A DNA stretch of 64,000 nt, taken from Candidatus Melainabacteria bacterium (GTDB taxonomy: Bacteria > Cyanobacteriota > Vampirovibrionia > 2-02-FULL-35-15). The notes under the pieces were generated by a model. It made no database searches. It saw only the letters and a program-made list of their open reading frames with translations, and was not told where the DNA came from. Positions within the stretch are counted from its first letter, which is position 1. Every line of letters starts with the position of its first letter. This document shows, piece by piece, positions 1-8,460 of the stretch. Made by a program: the position numbers and the translations under genes. Location of the stretch: NCBI GenBank assembly GCA_016201905.1, contig JACQBQ010000018.1, positions 1-64,000 of the forward strand, read 5' to 3'.

Positions 1-139
1 TCCGTGGCTTGCCACGAGAGATATAAGCGACGAATAACAAACCGACTTTTCCGACGACTGGTGACGAAGTCATTAACTTCGCGAAATACCCTGCGGGCTT
101 GCCCCAGGGATAGCGAAGTTAAAAAGAAGTCGGTTTATT
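1..139. repeat. Palindromic repeat, family A, copy 1
   Basis: These 139 bases recur at 8280-8460, apart from a 42-bp internal duplication in that second copy. The element holds nested inverted repeats: an outer pair AACCGACTT/AAGTCGGTT, an inner pair AACTTCGC/GCGAAGTT enclosing CCCTGCGGG and CCCCAGGG, and a small CGTGGC-tt-GCCACG hairpin at its left end. Plus frame 1 is open through the whole element to a TAA at 160-162. It could therefore encode the C-terminus of a gene lying off the left edge. No transposase is present. The left boundary is uncertain because the window starts here. Confidence 0.85.
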
Positions 140-196
140 TTGCAATGAATCTTTATTCATAATTCATATAATTGATATTATATTATTGATCATATT

Positions 197-270
197 CGGG
201 AAGTAGCTCAGCTTGGTAGAGCGTTCGTTTCGGGTGCGAAAGGCCGCAGGTTCAAATCCTGTCTTCCCGA
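197..270 (+). tRNA. tRNA-Pro (anticodon CGG)
   Basis: This folds as a full cloverleaf. The acceptor stem is CGGGAAG/CTTCCCG, the D stem is GCTC/GAGC, and the anticodon stem is TTCGT/GCGAA around loop TTCGGGT. The T arm contains GGTTCAAATCC. The anticodon CGG reads the proline codon CCG. The C1-G72 first pair and A73 discriminator are those expected of bacterial tRNA-Pro. CCA is not encoded. A damaged copy of its 3' end lies 37 nt downstream. Confidence 0.93.
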
Positions 271-306
271 GAGAATTATTGATCTCCAATAACAAAAGGA
301 AAAAAA

Positions 307-360
307 CAGGTTCCCAGCCTGAGGCTGGTCCGCCTTCGGTGGAAAATCCGGTCTTCCCGA
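307..360 (+). pseudogene. Second tRNA-Pro 3' end split by a double hairpin
   Basis: Bases 307-313 (CAGGTTC) and 344-360 (ending GTCTTCCCGA) match the T arm and acceptor 3' strand of the intact tRNA at 247-270. About 30 bases (314-343) interrupt them inside the T loop. The insert has two hairpins, CCAGCC-TGA-GGCTGG and TCCGCC-TTC-GGTGGA. No 5' half of a tRNA precedes it, so this is only a 3' fragment. It may be a duplicated attachment-type sequence later hit by a small palindromic element. Confidence 0.7.
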
Positions 361-496
361 TTTTTGAAACTAATTTTTCTAGGATGTAAAACTGATGTAT
401 ATCACCATTTAAGAAATGGTACTGTGTATTTGCAGCAAAGTCAAAAACTTTTTCAATAGCTCAAACAATAAGTTTTATAATTATCATTACTATACT

Positions 497-1246
497 ATGA
501 CTTTATTAGGCTTCATTTACAAGACCTTAAAAAAAATTGCTGAAGTATCAGGTTTTAATTTAGTGATAACAAAAAGATCTAATGAACTTAAAGATTATGA
601 ACCAATATCACCTGCTGTAACTTATGCACCTTGGTTATCAGATGGCTTATTCTGCGAGACATACAAAAAAATCGAGAAGTATACGATGGTTGATAAATAT
701 AAGTGTTATGAGCTTTGGCAATTGGTTGAAGAAAGCACAAAATTAAATGGTGCATTGATTGAAGTTGGTGTATGGAGGGGAGGAAGTGGTGCTTTGATTG
801 CGAAAAAAGCAAAACTTAGTGGAATTAAAGATAAATTGTGTGATACCTTTACAGGCGTTGTCAAAGCTGGAGTTAATGATCCAGTATACAAAAATGGAGA
901 ACACGCTGACACTTCAAAAGAAACTGTTGAAGAAGTGATTAATAAATTAAAATTAGATAATACAAAAATTTTAATTGGTACCTTTCCTGAAGAAACAGGT
1001 AAATTTGTGAGTGATAAAATATTTCGTTTTTGCCATATTGATGTTGATGTGTATCAATCTGCAAAAGATATTGTGGAATGGCTATGGACTAAACTGGTTG
1101 TTGGAGGAATAGTAGTTTTTGATGATTATGGTTGTTCTGGATGTGTAGGTGTTATGCGTTTTGTAAATGAAGAGCGAAACAAGCACGATAGACTAATTAT
1201 CCATAATTTAAATGGACATGCTGTAATGGTTAAATTATCAGATTAG
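497..1246 (+). CDS. TylF/macrocin O-methyltransferase-like SAM methyltransferase
   Basis: The protein resembles the TylF family of SAM-dependent, metal-dependent O-methyltransferases, which act on sugars or related small molecules. Visible motifs, numbered from an ATG at 416, are the SAM loop EVGVWRGGSG at 116-125, HIDVDVY at 207-213 and GGIVVFDDYG at 230-239. The acidic residues of the last two are where this family binds metal. The open frame runs from 416, but the first 27 codons look non-coding (Asn/Tyr-rich), so I choose the ATG at 497. Neither start has a convincing ribosome binding site. The gene stands alone after the tRNA-Pro region. The substrate cannot be inferred; a surface polysaccharide sugar is one possibility. 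Confidence 0.8.
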   Translation: MTLLGFIYKTLKKIAEVSGFNLVITKRSNELKDYEPISPAVTYAPWLSDGLFCETYKKIEKYTMVDKYKCYELWQLVEESTKLNGALIEVGVWRGGSGALIAKKAKLSGIKDKLCDTFTGVVKAGVNDPVYKNGEHADTSKETVEEVINKLKLDNTKILIGTFPEETGKFVSDKIFRFCHIDVDVYQSAKDIVEWLWTKLVVGGIVVFDDYGCSGCVGVMRFVNEERNKHDRLIIHNLNGHAVMVKLSD

Positions 1247-1335
1247 CCATTTATTGATTTAGAGCAAGGAATTTTACTCTAGGCAAGAGTGATTAAAAAC
1301 AGTAGCTTATTAGTGGGGGTTGGTTACATACCCGG

Positions 1336-1341
1336 TATAAT
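1336..1341 (+). promoter_or_regulatory. -10 box (TATAAT) 6 nt before tryptophanase start
   Basis: A consensus TATAAT is followed by only AAACAC before the ATG at 1348. A start site 6-7 nt downstream of the box would fall on the start codon, predicting a leaderless mRNA. There is no Shine-Dalgarno sequence. Confidence 0.6.
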
Positions 1342-1347
1342 AAACAC

Positions 1348-2727
1348 ATGTCTTGGCAATGGAAAACAATTATTGAACCTTTTAAGATTAAATCTGTTGA
1401 GCCACTTGGATTTACCACGGAAGAAGAAAGAGAAAAAGTTCTAAAGCAAGCAGGCTATAACCTTTTTAAGGTTCCTGCTGATAAAGTATTGATTGATCTT
1501 TTAACTGATTCAGGTACATCAGCAATGTCAGCTGAACAGTGGGCAGGCATAATGCGTGGGGATGAATCTTATGCTGGAGCGCGAAGTTATTTTACTTTTG
1601 AAAAAGTAGTTCGGGATATTACTGGCTATAAAGAAATAATTCCTGTTCATCAGGGACGTGCTGCTGAAAGAATCTTTTTCCCAATTATTGGTGGTAAAGG
1701 TAAATGTATTATTGCAAATAGTCATTTTGATACGACACGTGCAAATGCTGAAGCTACAGGAGCACTTGCATTGGACTTGCCTATAAAGGAAGCGTTGGAT
1801 TTTGAAAAGTCTGGTGCATTTAAAGGAGATATGGATGTAGTAGCTCTTAGTAAAGCTCTTCAGGAAAAAGGACCTGGTGTGGTGTCGCTTGTAATACTGA
1901 CAGTTACTAATAATTCTTTAGGTGGGCAGCCAGTGTCAATGAAAAATATTAAAGATGTTAGTGAAGTCTGTAAGAAACATAAGATTCCGCTTTTTTTAGA
2001 TGCAGCACGTTTTGCTGAGAATGCTTATTTTATAAAGCTTAGAGAATCTGGTTATTCAAACAAAACACCAAGAGAAATTGCAAGAGAAATGTTTTCTTAT
2101 GCCGATGGTTGTCTTATGAGTGCAAAAAAAGATGCTTTGGTAAATATCGGTGGTTTTTTAGCCATGAATAATACTGAGTGGGCTAAGCAGGCAAAAGAGA
2201 TTGAAATTCTAGGTGAAGGATTTCCCACTTACGGTGGTTTGGCTGGGAGAGATTTAGAAGCCATTGCTATAGGATTAAATGAAATATTAGATGAAGAATA
2301 TCTTAAATATAGAATTAAGTCAGTGGCATATCTTGGAGAAGGCTTGAGAAAGCTTGGAGTACCAATTGTAGAACCGCCTGGTGGGCATGCAGTTTATATA
2401 AATGCTAAAAAGTTTCTTTCAAATATAACTCCGGAAAAATTTCCAGGGCAGGCTTTAGCATGTGCTTTATATCTTAAAGCTGGCATCAGGTCAAGTGAAA
2501 TAGGTAGTCTTATGTTTGGTAAGAATAATAATGGGAAGTTTGTGCCAGCTCCAATGGAGCTGGTAAGATTAGCAATTCCACGGAGAGTATACACGCAAAG
2601 CCATATAGATTTTGTGGTTGAAGTATTTGGGGAATTAGTTAAAAAGAAAGATGAGATTCAGGGGCTTAAAGTAATAGAATCTTCTCCATATTTAAGACAC
2701 TTTACTGCAAAACTTGCACCGGTATGA
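1348..2727 (+). CDS. tnaA: Tryptophanase (tryptophan indole-lyase)
   Basis: This PLP-dependent beta-eliminating lyase (459 aa, normal length) splits L-tryptophan into indole, pyruvate and ammonia in the cytoplasm. The PLP-lysine motif [14 protein letters not shown] lies near 257-270, with K261 the likely Schiff-base lysine. [13 protein letters not shown] (218-230) and GHAVY (346-350) are conserved. The close relative tyrosine phenol-lyase has Arg in the motif that reads EIG here (384-386) and Phe where this protein has His451 (RHFTAK). Both positions match tryptophanase. The TGA overlaps the ATG of the next gene by 4 bp, so the two are translationally coupled. A -10 box sits 6 nt upstream. 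Confidence 0.92.
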   Translation: MSWQWKTIIEPFKIKSVEPLGFTTEEEREKVLKQAGYNLFKVPADKVLIDLLTDSGTSAMSAEQWAGIMRGDESYAGARSYFTFEKVVRDITGYKEIIPVHQGRAAERIFFPIIGGKGKCIIANSHFDTTRANAEATGALALDLPIKEALDFEKSGAFKGDMDVVALSKALQEKGPGVVSLVILTVTNNSLGGQPVSMKNIKDVSEVCKKHKIPLFLDAARFAENAYFIKLRESGYSNKTPREIAREMFSYADGCLMSAKKDALVNIGGFLAMNNTEWAKQAKEIEILGEGFPTYGGLAGRDLEAIAIGLNEILDEEYLKYRIKSVAYLGEGLRKLGVPIVEPPGGHAVYINAKKFLSNITPEKFPGQALACALYLKAGIRSSEIGSLMFGKNNNGKFVPAPMELVRLAIPRRVYTQSHIDFVVEVFGELVKKKDEIQGLKVIESSPYLRHFTAKLAPV

Positions 2728-4787
2728 AGTCAGCTATAAAAAAGCCAAATAAACTTATAAACGAAAAAAGTCCTTATTTACTTCAGCATGCATATAATCC
2801 TGTGGATTGGTATCCATGGTGTGATGAAGCTTTTGAAAAAGCAAAAAATGAAAACAAACCAATTTTTTTATCGATTGGTTATTCTACCTGCCACTGGTGC
2901 CATGTAATGGAACATGAGTCATTTGAAGATGATGAAGTAGCTAAAGTAATGAATGAAAATTGTATCTCAATAAAAGTCGACAGAGAAGAGCGTCCTGATA
3001 TTGATAATGTTTATATGACAGTGTGTCAGATGATGACAGGCAGTGGAGGATGGCCACTTACTGTCATTATGACACCAGATAAAAAACCTTTTTTTGCTGG
3101 AACGTACTTTCCTAAAAATAGCAAATATGGACGCATTGGAATGATGGATTTAATTCCTCGAATTTATGAAACATGGATGACCAGAAAACAGGAAGCATTA
3201 GATTCTGCTGAACAGATCACAATGCTTTTAAATAAAATGTCAGTTGACTCATCTGGTGAAAAACTTGATGAGTCTGTGATGAAGACAGCTTATGAGCAGT
3301 TACTTTCGCGATTTGACAGTGAGTGTGGTGGTTTTGGAAGTGCACCGAAGTTTCCTACCCCGCACAATTTAAATTTTCTTCTTAGGTGGTGGAAAAGGAC
3401 TCATAGCGGAGAAGCCTTGAAAATGGTAGAAAAAACTCTACAGGCAATGCACTGTGGTGGAATTTATGATCACATAGGTTTTGGTTTTCACCGGTATTCT
3501 ACTGATTCAAAATGGTTTGTTCCACACTTTGAAAAGATGCTTTATGACCAGGCTATGCTAGGAATAGCTTATATAGAAACTTATCAGGCTACAAAAAATA
3601 ATTTTTATGCAGATGTAGCAAAAGAAATACTTACTTATGTTTTACGTGATATGACAGCGCCAGATGGTGGTTTTTATTCTGCAGAAGATGCTGACAGTGA
3701 GGGTGAAGAAGGAAAATTTTATGTTTGGACTTATGATGAGATTAAAAGAAGTCTTAAAGATGATGAAATAGATTTAGTCGTAAAAACTTTTAATGTAGAG
3801 AAAGATGGCAATTATTTAGAAGAAGCTACTAGAGAGAAAACCAGAGCAAATATACTGTACTTAAAGAAGCCACTTTCTGCTGTGGATGAGTTGTTGGACA
3901 ATATCAGGCAAAAGTTATTTGAGGTACGCAAAAAGCGTATTTACCCTTATAAAGACGATAAAATCTTAACCAGTTGGAATGGACTTATGATTGCAGCACT
4001 TTCAAAAGGTGCTCAGGCTCTTAATGAACCCAAGTATGCAGATAGTGCTAAGCGTGCAGCTGATTTTATTTTAAGTAAGATGTTTTTGGATGGCAGGCTT
4101 TTGCACTCTTATAGAGATGGTGAAGCTAAGATAAATGGACACATTGATGACTATACATTTTTTATCTTTGGACTTTTAGAACTGTATGAAGCTACTTTTG
4201 AAGTAAAGTATTTGCAGGTAGCCTTGGACTTAAACCAGATATTACTAGAGTACTTTTGGGATCATAAGAATGGCGGATTTTATTTTACGGCTGTTGATGA
4301 TGAAAATCTTATAGTCCGACAAAAAGAAATTTATGATGGTGCAATTCCATCCGGTAATTCCATAGCTATGTTAAATCTTTTTCGCCTGGGAGCTATTACA
4401 GGCAATTTTAGCTTTAAAGATAAGGCACTTAAAATTGGAACTGCATTTTCAAAAAACATAATGCAGGCTCCAATTGCTCATACACAAATGCTAGTAGCTT
4501 TAGATTATGCTATCGGACCATCTTATGAAGCAGTTATTGTTGGTAAGGCAGATGATAAAAACACCTTGTCAATGCTAAATTCTTTAAGGAAAGAATTCAT
4601 ACCTAATAAAATACTTTTGTTTAAACCAACCAAAAACTCTCCTCCTGACATTGCTAAAATTGCTAAGTTTATTGAGAGTTATAAATGTGTAGATGAAAAA
4701 ACAACAGCTTATATTTGCCAAAACTATAATTGTAGTCTGCCGACCACTGAAATAAGTAAAATGTTAGAGTTGCTTCTCTGCCGGTAG
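2724..4787 (+). CDS. DUF255 thioredoxin-like protein (YyaL/SPATA20 family)
   Basis: The protein is 687 aa, the usual length for this family, which joins an N-terminal thioredoxin-like fold to a C-terminal (alpha/alpha)6 barrel related to glycosidases or epimerases. The N-terminal block has the typical [16 protein letters not shown] (18-33) and a CHWC redox-like motif at 56-59, followed by VDREERPDI. The enzymatic role of the family is not settled. It overlaps the tryptophanase stop by 4 bp, forming a two-gene operon. The pairing may be specific to this lineage, and I infer no shared pathway from it. Confidence 0.88.
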   Translation: MKSAIKKPNKLINEKSPYLLQHAYNPVDWYPWCDEAFEKAKNENKPIFLSIGYSTCHWCHVMEHESFEDDEVAKVMNENCISIKVDREERPDIDNVYMTVCQMMTGSGGWPLTVIMTPDKKPFFAGTYFPKNSKYGRIGMMDLIPRIYETWMTRKQEALDSAEQITMLLNKMSVDSSGEKLDESVMKTAYEQLLSRFDSECGGFGSAPKFPTPHNLNFLLRWWKRTHSGEALKMVEKTLQAMHCGGIYDHIGFGFHRYSTDSKWFVPHFEKMLYDQAMLGIAYIETYQATKNNFYADVAKEILTYVLRDMTAPDGGFYSAEDADSEGEEGKFYVWTYDEIKRSLKDDEIDLVVKTFNVEKDGNYLEEATREKTRANILYLKKPLSAVDELLDNIRQKLFEVRKKRIYPYKDDKILTSWNGLMIAALSKGAQALNEPKYADSAKRAADFILSKMFLDGRLLHSYRDGEAKINGHIDDYTFFIFGLLELYEATFEVKYLQVALDLNQILLEYFWDHKNGGFYFTAVDDENLIVRQKEIYDGAIPSGNSIAMLNLFRLGAITGNFSFKDKALKIGTAFSKNIMQAPIAHTQMLVALDYAIGPSYEAVIVGKADDKNTLSMLNSLRKEFIPNKILLFKPTKNSPPDIAKIAKFIESYKCVDEKTTAYICQNYNCSLPTTEISKMLELLLCR

Positions 4788-4869
4788 TGTATTATATTTA
4801 TCAAGTGGTTCAAGCTGTATTGAGGCAGGATGAAGAGTAAGCAAAAAGGCAAAAAATAGAAAAGTAAAA

Positions 4870-5637
4870 ATGCATAGGTTTTTCTTAAATCCACATCAAA
4901 TAAATTGGCAGGAAAAAAAAGCCACGATATCTGATGTAGATCATACTTATAAAATATCGCGGGTGTTGAGACTTAGAGAAAATGATCAGGTTGTTTTATT
5001 GGATGGAAATGGTCTTGTTTATAATGCTCAGATAGCATCTTTTTATTCAAAAGCAGTTCAATGTAGATTGTTAAGCAGAAGATCAGTAAACACTGAGCCA
5101 GATTTAAAAATTACAATTGCACAATCTTTGCTTAAAGGACCCAAATACGATTATGCATTACAAAAAAATACAGAGATTGGGGTTTGTGAATTTATTCCTG
5201 TAACTACTGAAAGAACAGTTATAAAGCCGCAGGAAGATGGAGCCCTGCACAGTATGGACTCTAGAATAGAACGCTATCAAAAAATAGTTCGTGATGCTGC
5301 AGAGCAATCTGAGCGCGGTATGGTTCCAATAGTAAAAAATATTATCTCTGTTGAGGAGTTATGCAAACTAAATTTAACTAACTATGACTTAAAGCTTGTT
5401 TGTCTGGAGAGATCTCAGACTAATGGAATTAAAGAGATTTTAAATAGTATTCAGGATAAAATACAAAAAGTGCTTGTACTTATTGGACCTGAAGGTGGAT
5501 TTACTGAGCAAGAATCTAAGCACCTTTTATCATCTGGCTTTACATCAGTAAGCCTGGGAAAAAGAATTTATAGAGCAGAAACAGTTGGTATTGTTATTTC
5601 AAGTATTTTGTTTTTTTCTTTTAGTGATTTGAAATAA
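4870..5637 (+). CDS. rsmE: 16S rRNA m3U1498 methyltransferase RsmE
   Basis: This SPOUT-class RNA methyltransferase (255 aa) methylates N3 of U1498 in 16S rRNA using SAM. It begins with the typical MHRFFL followed by a PUA-like N-terminal domain (about 1-75). The C-terminal trefoil-knot domain carries EQSERG (145-150), IGPEGGF (205-211) and LGKRIYRAETVG (229-240), which form the SAM site. It lies 82 bp after the DUF255 gene on the same strand and converges with the HTH gene downstream, leaving only 15 bp between the two stops. Confidence 0.95.
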   Translation: MHRFFLNPHQINWQEKKATISDVDHTYKISRVLRLRENDQVVLLDGNGLVYNAQIASFYSKAVQCRLLSRRSVNTEPDLKITIAQSLLKGPKYDYALQKNTEIGVCEFIPVTTERTVIKPQEDGALHSMDSRIERYQKIVRDAAEQSERGMVPIVKNIISVEELCKLNLTNYDLKLVCLERSQTNGIKEILNSIQDKIQKVLVLIGPEGGFTEQESKHLLSSGFTSVSLGKRIYRAETVGIVISSILFFSFSDLK

Positions 5638-5652
5638 AAAAATTATTTTATA

Positions 5653-6465
5653 TTATTGTTGAGGTTGTTGCTTAGTTTGAGGATTAGGATTTAAACGATT
5701 ATACAAGCCTTGAGCATGTGCAGGGTTTAGTTGTGTATGTTGCTGATTGCGTTGTTGAGCCAGTATTTGTTCTTTATGTGCATTGTCTCTGTGTTTAGGC
5801 GCTTCTTCAACAAGATTACTTGCAAGTTTTAATACACCTTCTCTTAATTCTTGTGGATTATTTACTACTTGTTCAAGATCTACATTATTTGTTTTTTGCC
5901 ATACTTCATCAAATGCTTCTGCTGTAATATTTTGTCTTGAATTTGCAACAGCAATTAATCTAAGCCTTGGATTAATTACCTTATTTGCTTTTGCATTTAC
6001 TCCAAATTGAAGGAAGAGATTATTCAATCTGCTTTCAACAGTTTTTTCTGATATGCCAAGTATCTTTCCTATTGTTTTGTTTGAAAGCCCAGCTGATACC
6101 AAAAGTAATGTTGCAGTTTGGTCTTCTGATAACAATTCATTTGGTGGTTCTTGTGAAGGATTATATCTTAATTTTTTTGCATGATGGCATTTCGCAACAA
6201 GTCTTGCTCTTGGATTTAAATGTCCATTTATATCGTGGATTTTTGCTAAGCGAATTAATAAGGTAGTAATTGATTCAATATTTTTAGTTGAAAAATTCAG
6301 GTCTTCTGCAATTGATGCATTTGACCATCCGCATGCAATGAGTTGTAGAACTCTTTTGCGACTTGGATTGTATTTAATTAAAAAGTCTGGTGCAATTAAA
6401 ACTTGTACAATATCCTTTGCTAGAAGATTATTATTGTTATTGTTTGTGTTGTCTAGCGTTTGCAC
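5653..6465 (-). CDS. Tandem LuxR/GerE-type HTH protein with Gln-rich tail
   Basis: I see two LuxR-like helix-turn-helix segments, at about 36-90 and 113-175. Each contains a recognisable core (GWSNASIAEDLNFSTKNIES; GLSNKTIGKILGISEKTVES) and is followed by a similar NPRARLVA/NPRLRLIAVA segment, so the unit has been duplicated. There is no receiver, autoinducer or ATPase domain. The N-terminus is Asn-rich and the last 35 residues are Gln/Asn-rich. The GTG start has AGGA upstream. It is transcribed away from the Ala-rich gene at 6839 across a 373-bp region. It is probably a DNA-binding regulator, possibly autoregulated; its target is unknown. Confidence 0.7.
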   Translation of the reverse strand: MQTLDNTNNNNNNLLAKDIVQVLIAPDFLIKYNPSRKRVLQLIACGWSNASIAEDLNFSTKNIESITTLLIRLAKIHDINGHLNPRARLVAKCHHAKKLRYNPSQEPPNELLSEDQTATLLLVSAGLSNKTIGKILGISEKTVESRLNNLFLQFGVNAKANKVINPRLRLIAVANSRQNITAEAFDEVWQKTNNVDLEQVVNNPQELREGVLKLASNLVEEAPKHRDNAHKEQILAQQRNQQHTQLNPAHAQGLYNRLNPNPQTKQQPQQ

Positions 6466-6838
6466 GGGGTATTCCTCATTTCAAGTTAATTAACAACTGA
6501 TAGGTTTATTCCCTGGATTCATCCCTCCCAATCCAAAATAGACAATTTAACTTAGAGGAAATTACTTACTTAAATACTGCATTTCTATAAAAAGATATAA
6601 TTCTATAGAATTCAAAAGAATTATTATTAAAAAATAACTTTCAAAAGGGTTAACTTTGCGGGCTAACAAGTGTTAATAGCTGTACTATAATTGTTAAGAT
6701 TTGGTAACTAATAGGCTTAAAATTTTCGAAAAATCAGGGTTTAAATCCTTAAAAATACACAATGTTCTATAATTACTGGTTAGAAAATGTCATATTTTTA
6801 AGCAAAGGCGCGTTATATAGTATAAAAGGAAGAAAAAG
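6466..6838. other. Divergent regulatory region, 373 bp
   Basis: No gene is seen here. The region separates the HTH gene (minus) from the Ala-rich gene (plus). It holds a perfect palindrome GTTAATTAAC at 6485-6494 and several more GTTA/TAAC motifs around 6655-6715, including GTTAACTTTGCGGGCTAAC, which could be operator sites. The right end carries a strong AT box, TATATAGTATAA (6814-6825), and the ribosome binding site AAAGGAAG just before the ATG at 6839. Confidence 0.5.
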
Positions 6839-7354
6839 ATGAGTGTAGGCGGTTCACCAAATTTAACAGGATTACAAAGGATAGCTCCACCTCCAGCAAA
6901 GGTAACTCAGGCTAACCAAAGTAATCAATCAAACCAATCAGCAAGACAAGCTGCATTAGGCCAAGCAAATGCGCCGGCCAATTCTGCCCCACCTGCGCAA
7001 GCTGCTTCAACTGCAGTAAGTCTGCCTGGTGCACCAGCAGCAATTTCAACTGGTGGTACAACAACTCCAGGTCCAGCAGTACGAACAGCTGCACCAGCTC
7101 CACAAGCAGCTTCTCAGGTTGCATCAGCAGTAGCAAATGCATTTAGTGCAAATTTTATGGCAGCAACAGGAGCAGTAGCAGCAATGTCTGGTGGTAAAAA
7201 AGCTTCAGATGTTACAGGTGATAAAAGTGAAGGTCAGGGAGATGTTGGTTTAGAAACTGAATCAGAGTTACAGCCAGACGCACTACAGGAGTCAGGTACA
7301 GAACAAGCTGCTGATATAGGTGCAGCTACCCAAACAGGTGGACCTGCGACTTAA
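6839..7354 (+). CDS. Ala/Pro/Gln-rich low-complexity protein
   Basis: I do not recognise this 171-aa protein. It is dominated by Ala, Pro, Gln, Ser and Thr, with a small NQS triplet repeat (NQSNQSNQS) near residue 25 and an acidic Glu/Gln-rich C-terminus. There is no clear signal peptide or membrane helix; residues 110-118 are only a short Ala/Met-rich patch. The start is well supported: AAAGGAAG lies 6 nt upstream of ATG and an AT-rich -10-like box lies just before it. It is likely disordered. It may be under control of the divergent HTH regulator. Confidence 0.65.
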   Translation: MSVGGSPNLTGLQRIAPPPAKVTQANQSNQSNQSARQAALGQANAPANSAPPAQAASTAVSLPGAPAAISTGGTTTPGPAVRTAAPAPQAASQVASAVANAFSANFMAATGAVAAMSGGKKASDVTGDKSEGQGDVGLETESELQPDALQESGTEQAADIGAATQTGGPAT

Positions 7355-7385
7355 AAGAATTATAAGAAGTTAAAAGTACTATTAA

Positions 7386-8018
7386 ATGAAGAAAAGTAAT
7401 ATAAGGAAGATCCTTTCTCTTCTAAAAGAACAATATCCAAAAGTAAAGTGTGCTTTAAGCTATAAAAACCCTCTTGAACTTTTAATCGCAACAATTCTTT
7501 CAGCTCAGTGTACGGATAAGAGGGTGAATATTGTCACTGAAAAACTCTTTAAAAAGTATAAAAATATAAAGGATTATGCTTGTGCTAACTTGCAAGAGTT
7601 TGAAAAGGATATTTACTCTACAGGTTTTTACAGGAATAAAGCTAAAAATATAATTTCTACATGTCAGATCATTGATAAAAAATATAAAGGCAAGGTACCA
7701 AAAGACTTTAATAAGCTTTTAGAACTGCCAGGGGTTGCTAGAAAAACTGCTAACTGTGTAATGGGCAACGCTTTTAATATACCTTCTGGGGTGGTGGTGG
7801 ACACGCATGTATCGAGAATTACCCAAAGGCTTGGACTTACTAAAAATTCTGATCCAAATAAAATAGAACAGGATTTAATTAAAATTATCCCTAAAGATGA
7901 ATGGATTATGTTTAGTCATAGGTTGATCTGGCATGGTAGGAAAATTTGTGATGCAAGAAGACCTAAATGTGAAATTTGTAATTTAAACAAATTATGTCCA
8001 TCAGCTGCTAAGTATTAA
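7386..8018 (+). CDS. nth: Endonuclease III
   Basis: This is a base-excision repair DNA glycosylase/AP lyase acting on oxidised pyrimidines (210 aa, normal length). The helix-hairpin-helix LPGVARKTA (114-122) contains catalytic Lys120, and the catalytic Asp is D139 in VVVDTHVSR. The C-terminal [4Fe-4S] loop is intact: Cys188, Cys195, Cys198 and Cys204 in the C-x6-C-x2-C-x5-C pattern. It starts 31 bp after the Ala-rich gene and overlaps the tail of the convergent YkgJ remnant by 11 bp. Confidence 0.96.
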   Translation: MKKSNIRKILSLLKEQYPKVKCALSYKNPLELLIATILSAQCTDKRVNIVTEKLFKKYKNIKDYACANLQEFEKDIYSTGFYRNKAKNIISTCQIIDKKYKGKVPKDFNKLLELPGVARKTANCVMGNAFNIPSGVVVDTHVSRITQRLGLTKNSDPNKIEQDLIKIIPKDEWIMFSHRLIWHGRKICDARRPKCEICNLNKLCPSAAKY

Positions 8019-8279
8019 ATTTTTCCAGTAATTTGGGTGCAAACTCTTCAAGAGCAATTTTTGTAAGTTCTTCTGGAGAAAAGATCTCCAGGCGCTTTGA
8101 TCTTTTTGGTATTTTTAACATTTCAGAATAGTAGTCAAAAAAATTAGATTTTTGATTTGTAATCTTTTCCTTTAAGCAATATATTGCTTGAGATAAATTA
8201 TGTAATTGTTGATTTGTTAATTTTTTTAAATCATATTTCTTAGCCCATTCCTCCCTTTTATTATGAAGGAGCGTAATAC
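8008..8279 (-). pseudogene. C-terminal remnant of split YkgJ-family gene
   Basis: This minus-strand segment encodes about 90 residues, including REEWAKKYDLKKL and ending FSPEELTKIALEEFAPKLL. It looks like an ordinary soluble C-terminal region. It is in the same reading frame as the gene at 8440-8979, separated from it only by the palindromic element, which contributes one in-frame TAA (8440-8442). An ATG at 8352 inside the element could start a 114-aa product, but its first 25 residues would be repeat-derived. I read it as the displaced C-terminus of the YkgJ-type protein. Confidence 0.65.
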
Positions 8280-8460
8280 TCCGTGGCTTGCCACGAGAGA
8301 TATAAGCGACGAATAACAAACCGACTTTTCCGACGACTGGTGACGAAGTCATTAACTTCGCGAAATACCCTGCGGGCTTGCCCCAGGGATAGCGAAACTT
8401 CGCGAAATACCCTGCGGGCTTGCCCCAGGGATAGCGAAGTTAAAAAGAAGTCGGTTTATT
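8280..8460. repeat. Palindromic repeat, family A, copy 2, inside a gene
   Basis: This matches bases 1-139 over its whole length, plus a 42-bp tandem duplication of the AACTTCGC...GCGAA hairpin segment (copies near 8355-8397 and 8397-8439). It interrupts a YkgJ-family coding region on the minus strand. The flanking coding parts remain in one frame, and the element itself is open in that frame except for one TAA at 8440-8442. The duplication is 14 codons long and so also preserves frame. This behaviour resembles the in-gene palindromic elements of Rickettsia. Confidence 0.85.

Noticed and set aside
416-496. Longer start of the TylF-like methyltransferase
   Set aside because: The frame is open from ATG 416, but these 27 codons are Asn/Tyr-rich with no family similarity. 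The next ATG (497) gives a more typical N-terminus.
1348-2727. Tyrosine phenol-lyase
   Set aside because: Overall similarity to TPL is high, but the TPL-specific Arg is Ile385 here and the TPL Phe is His451, both as in tryptophanase.
8008-8352. Independent 114-aa gene starting at 8352
   Set aside because: The first 25 residues are repeat-encoded and the rest is in frame with the upstream YkgJ fragment. A split gene explains both better.
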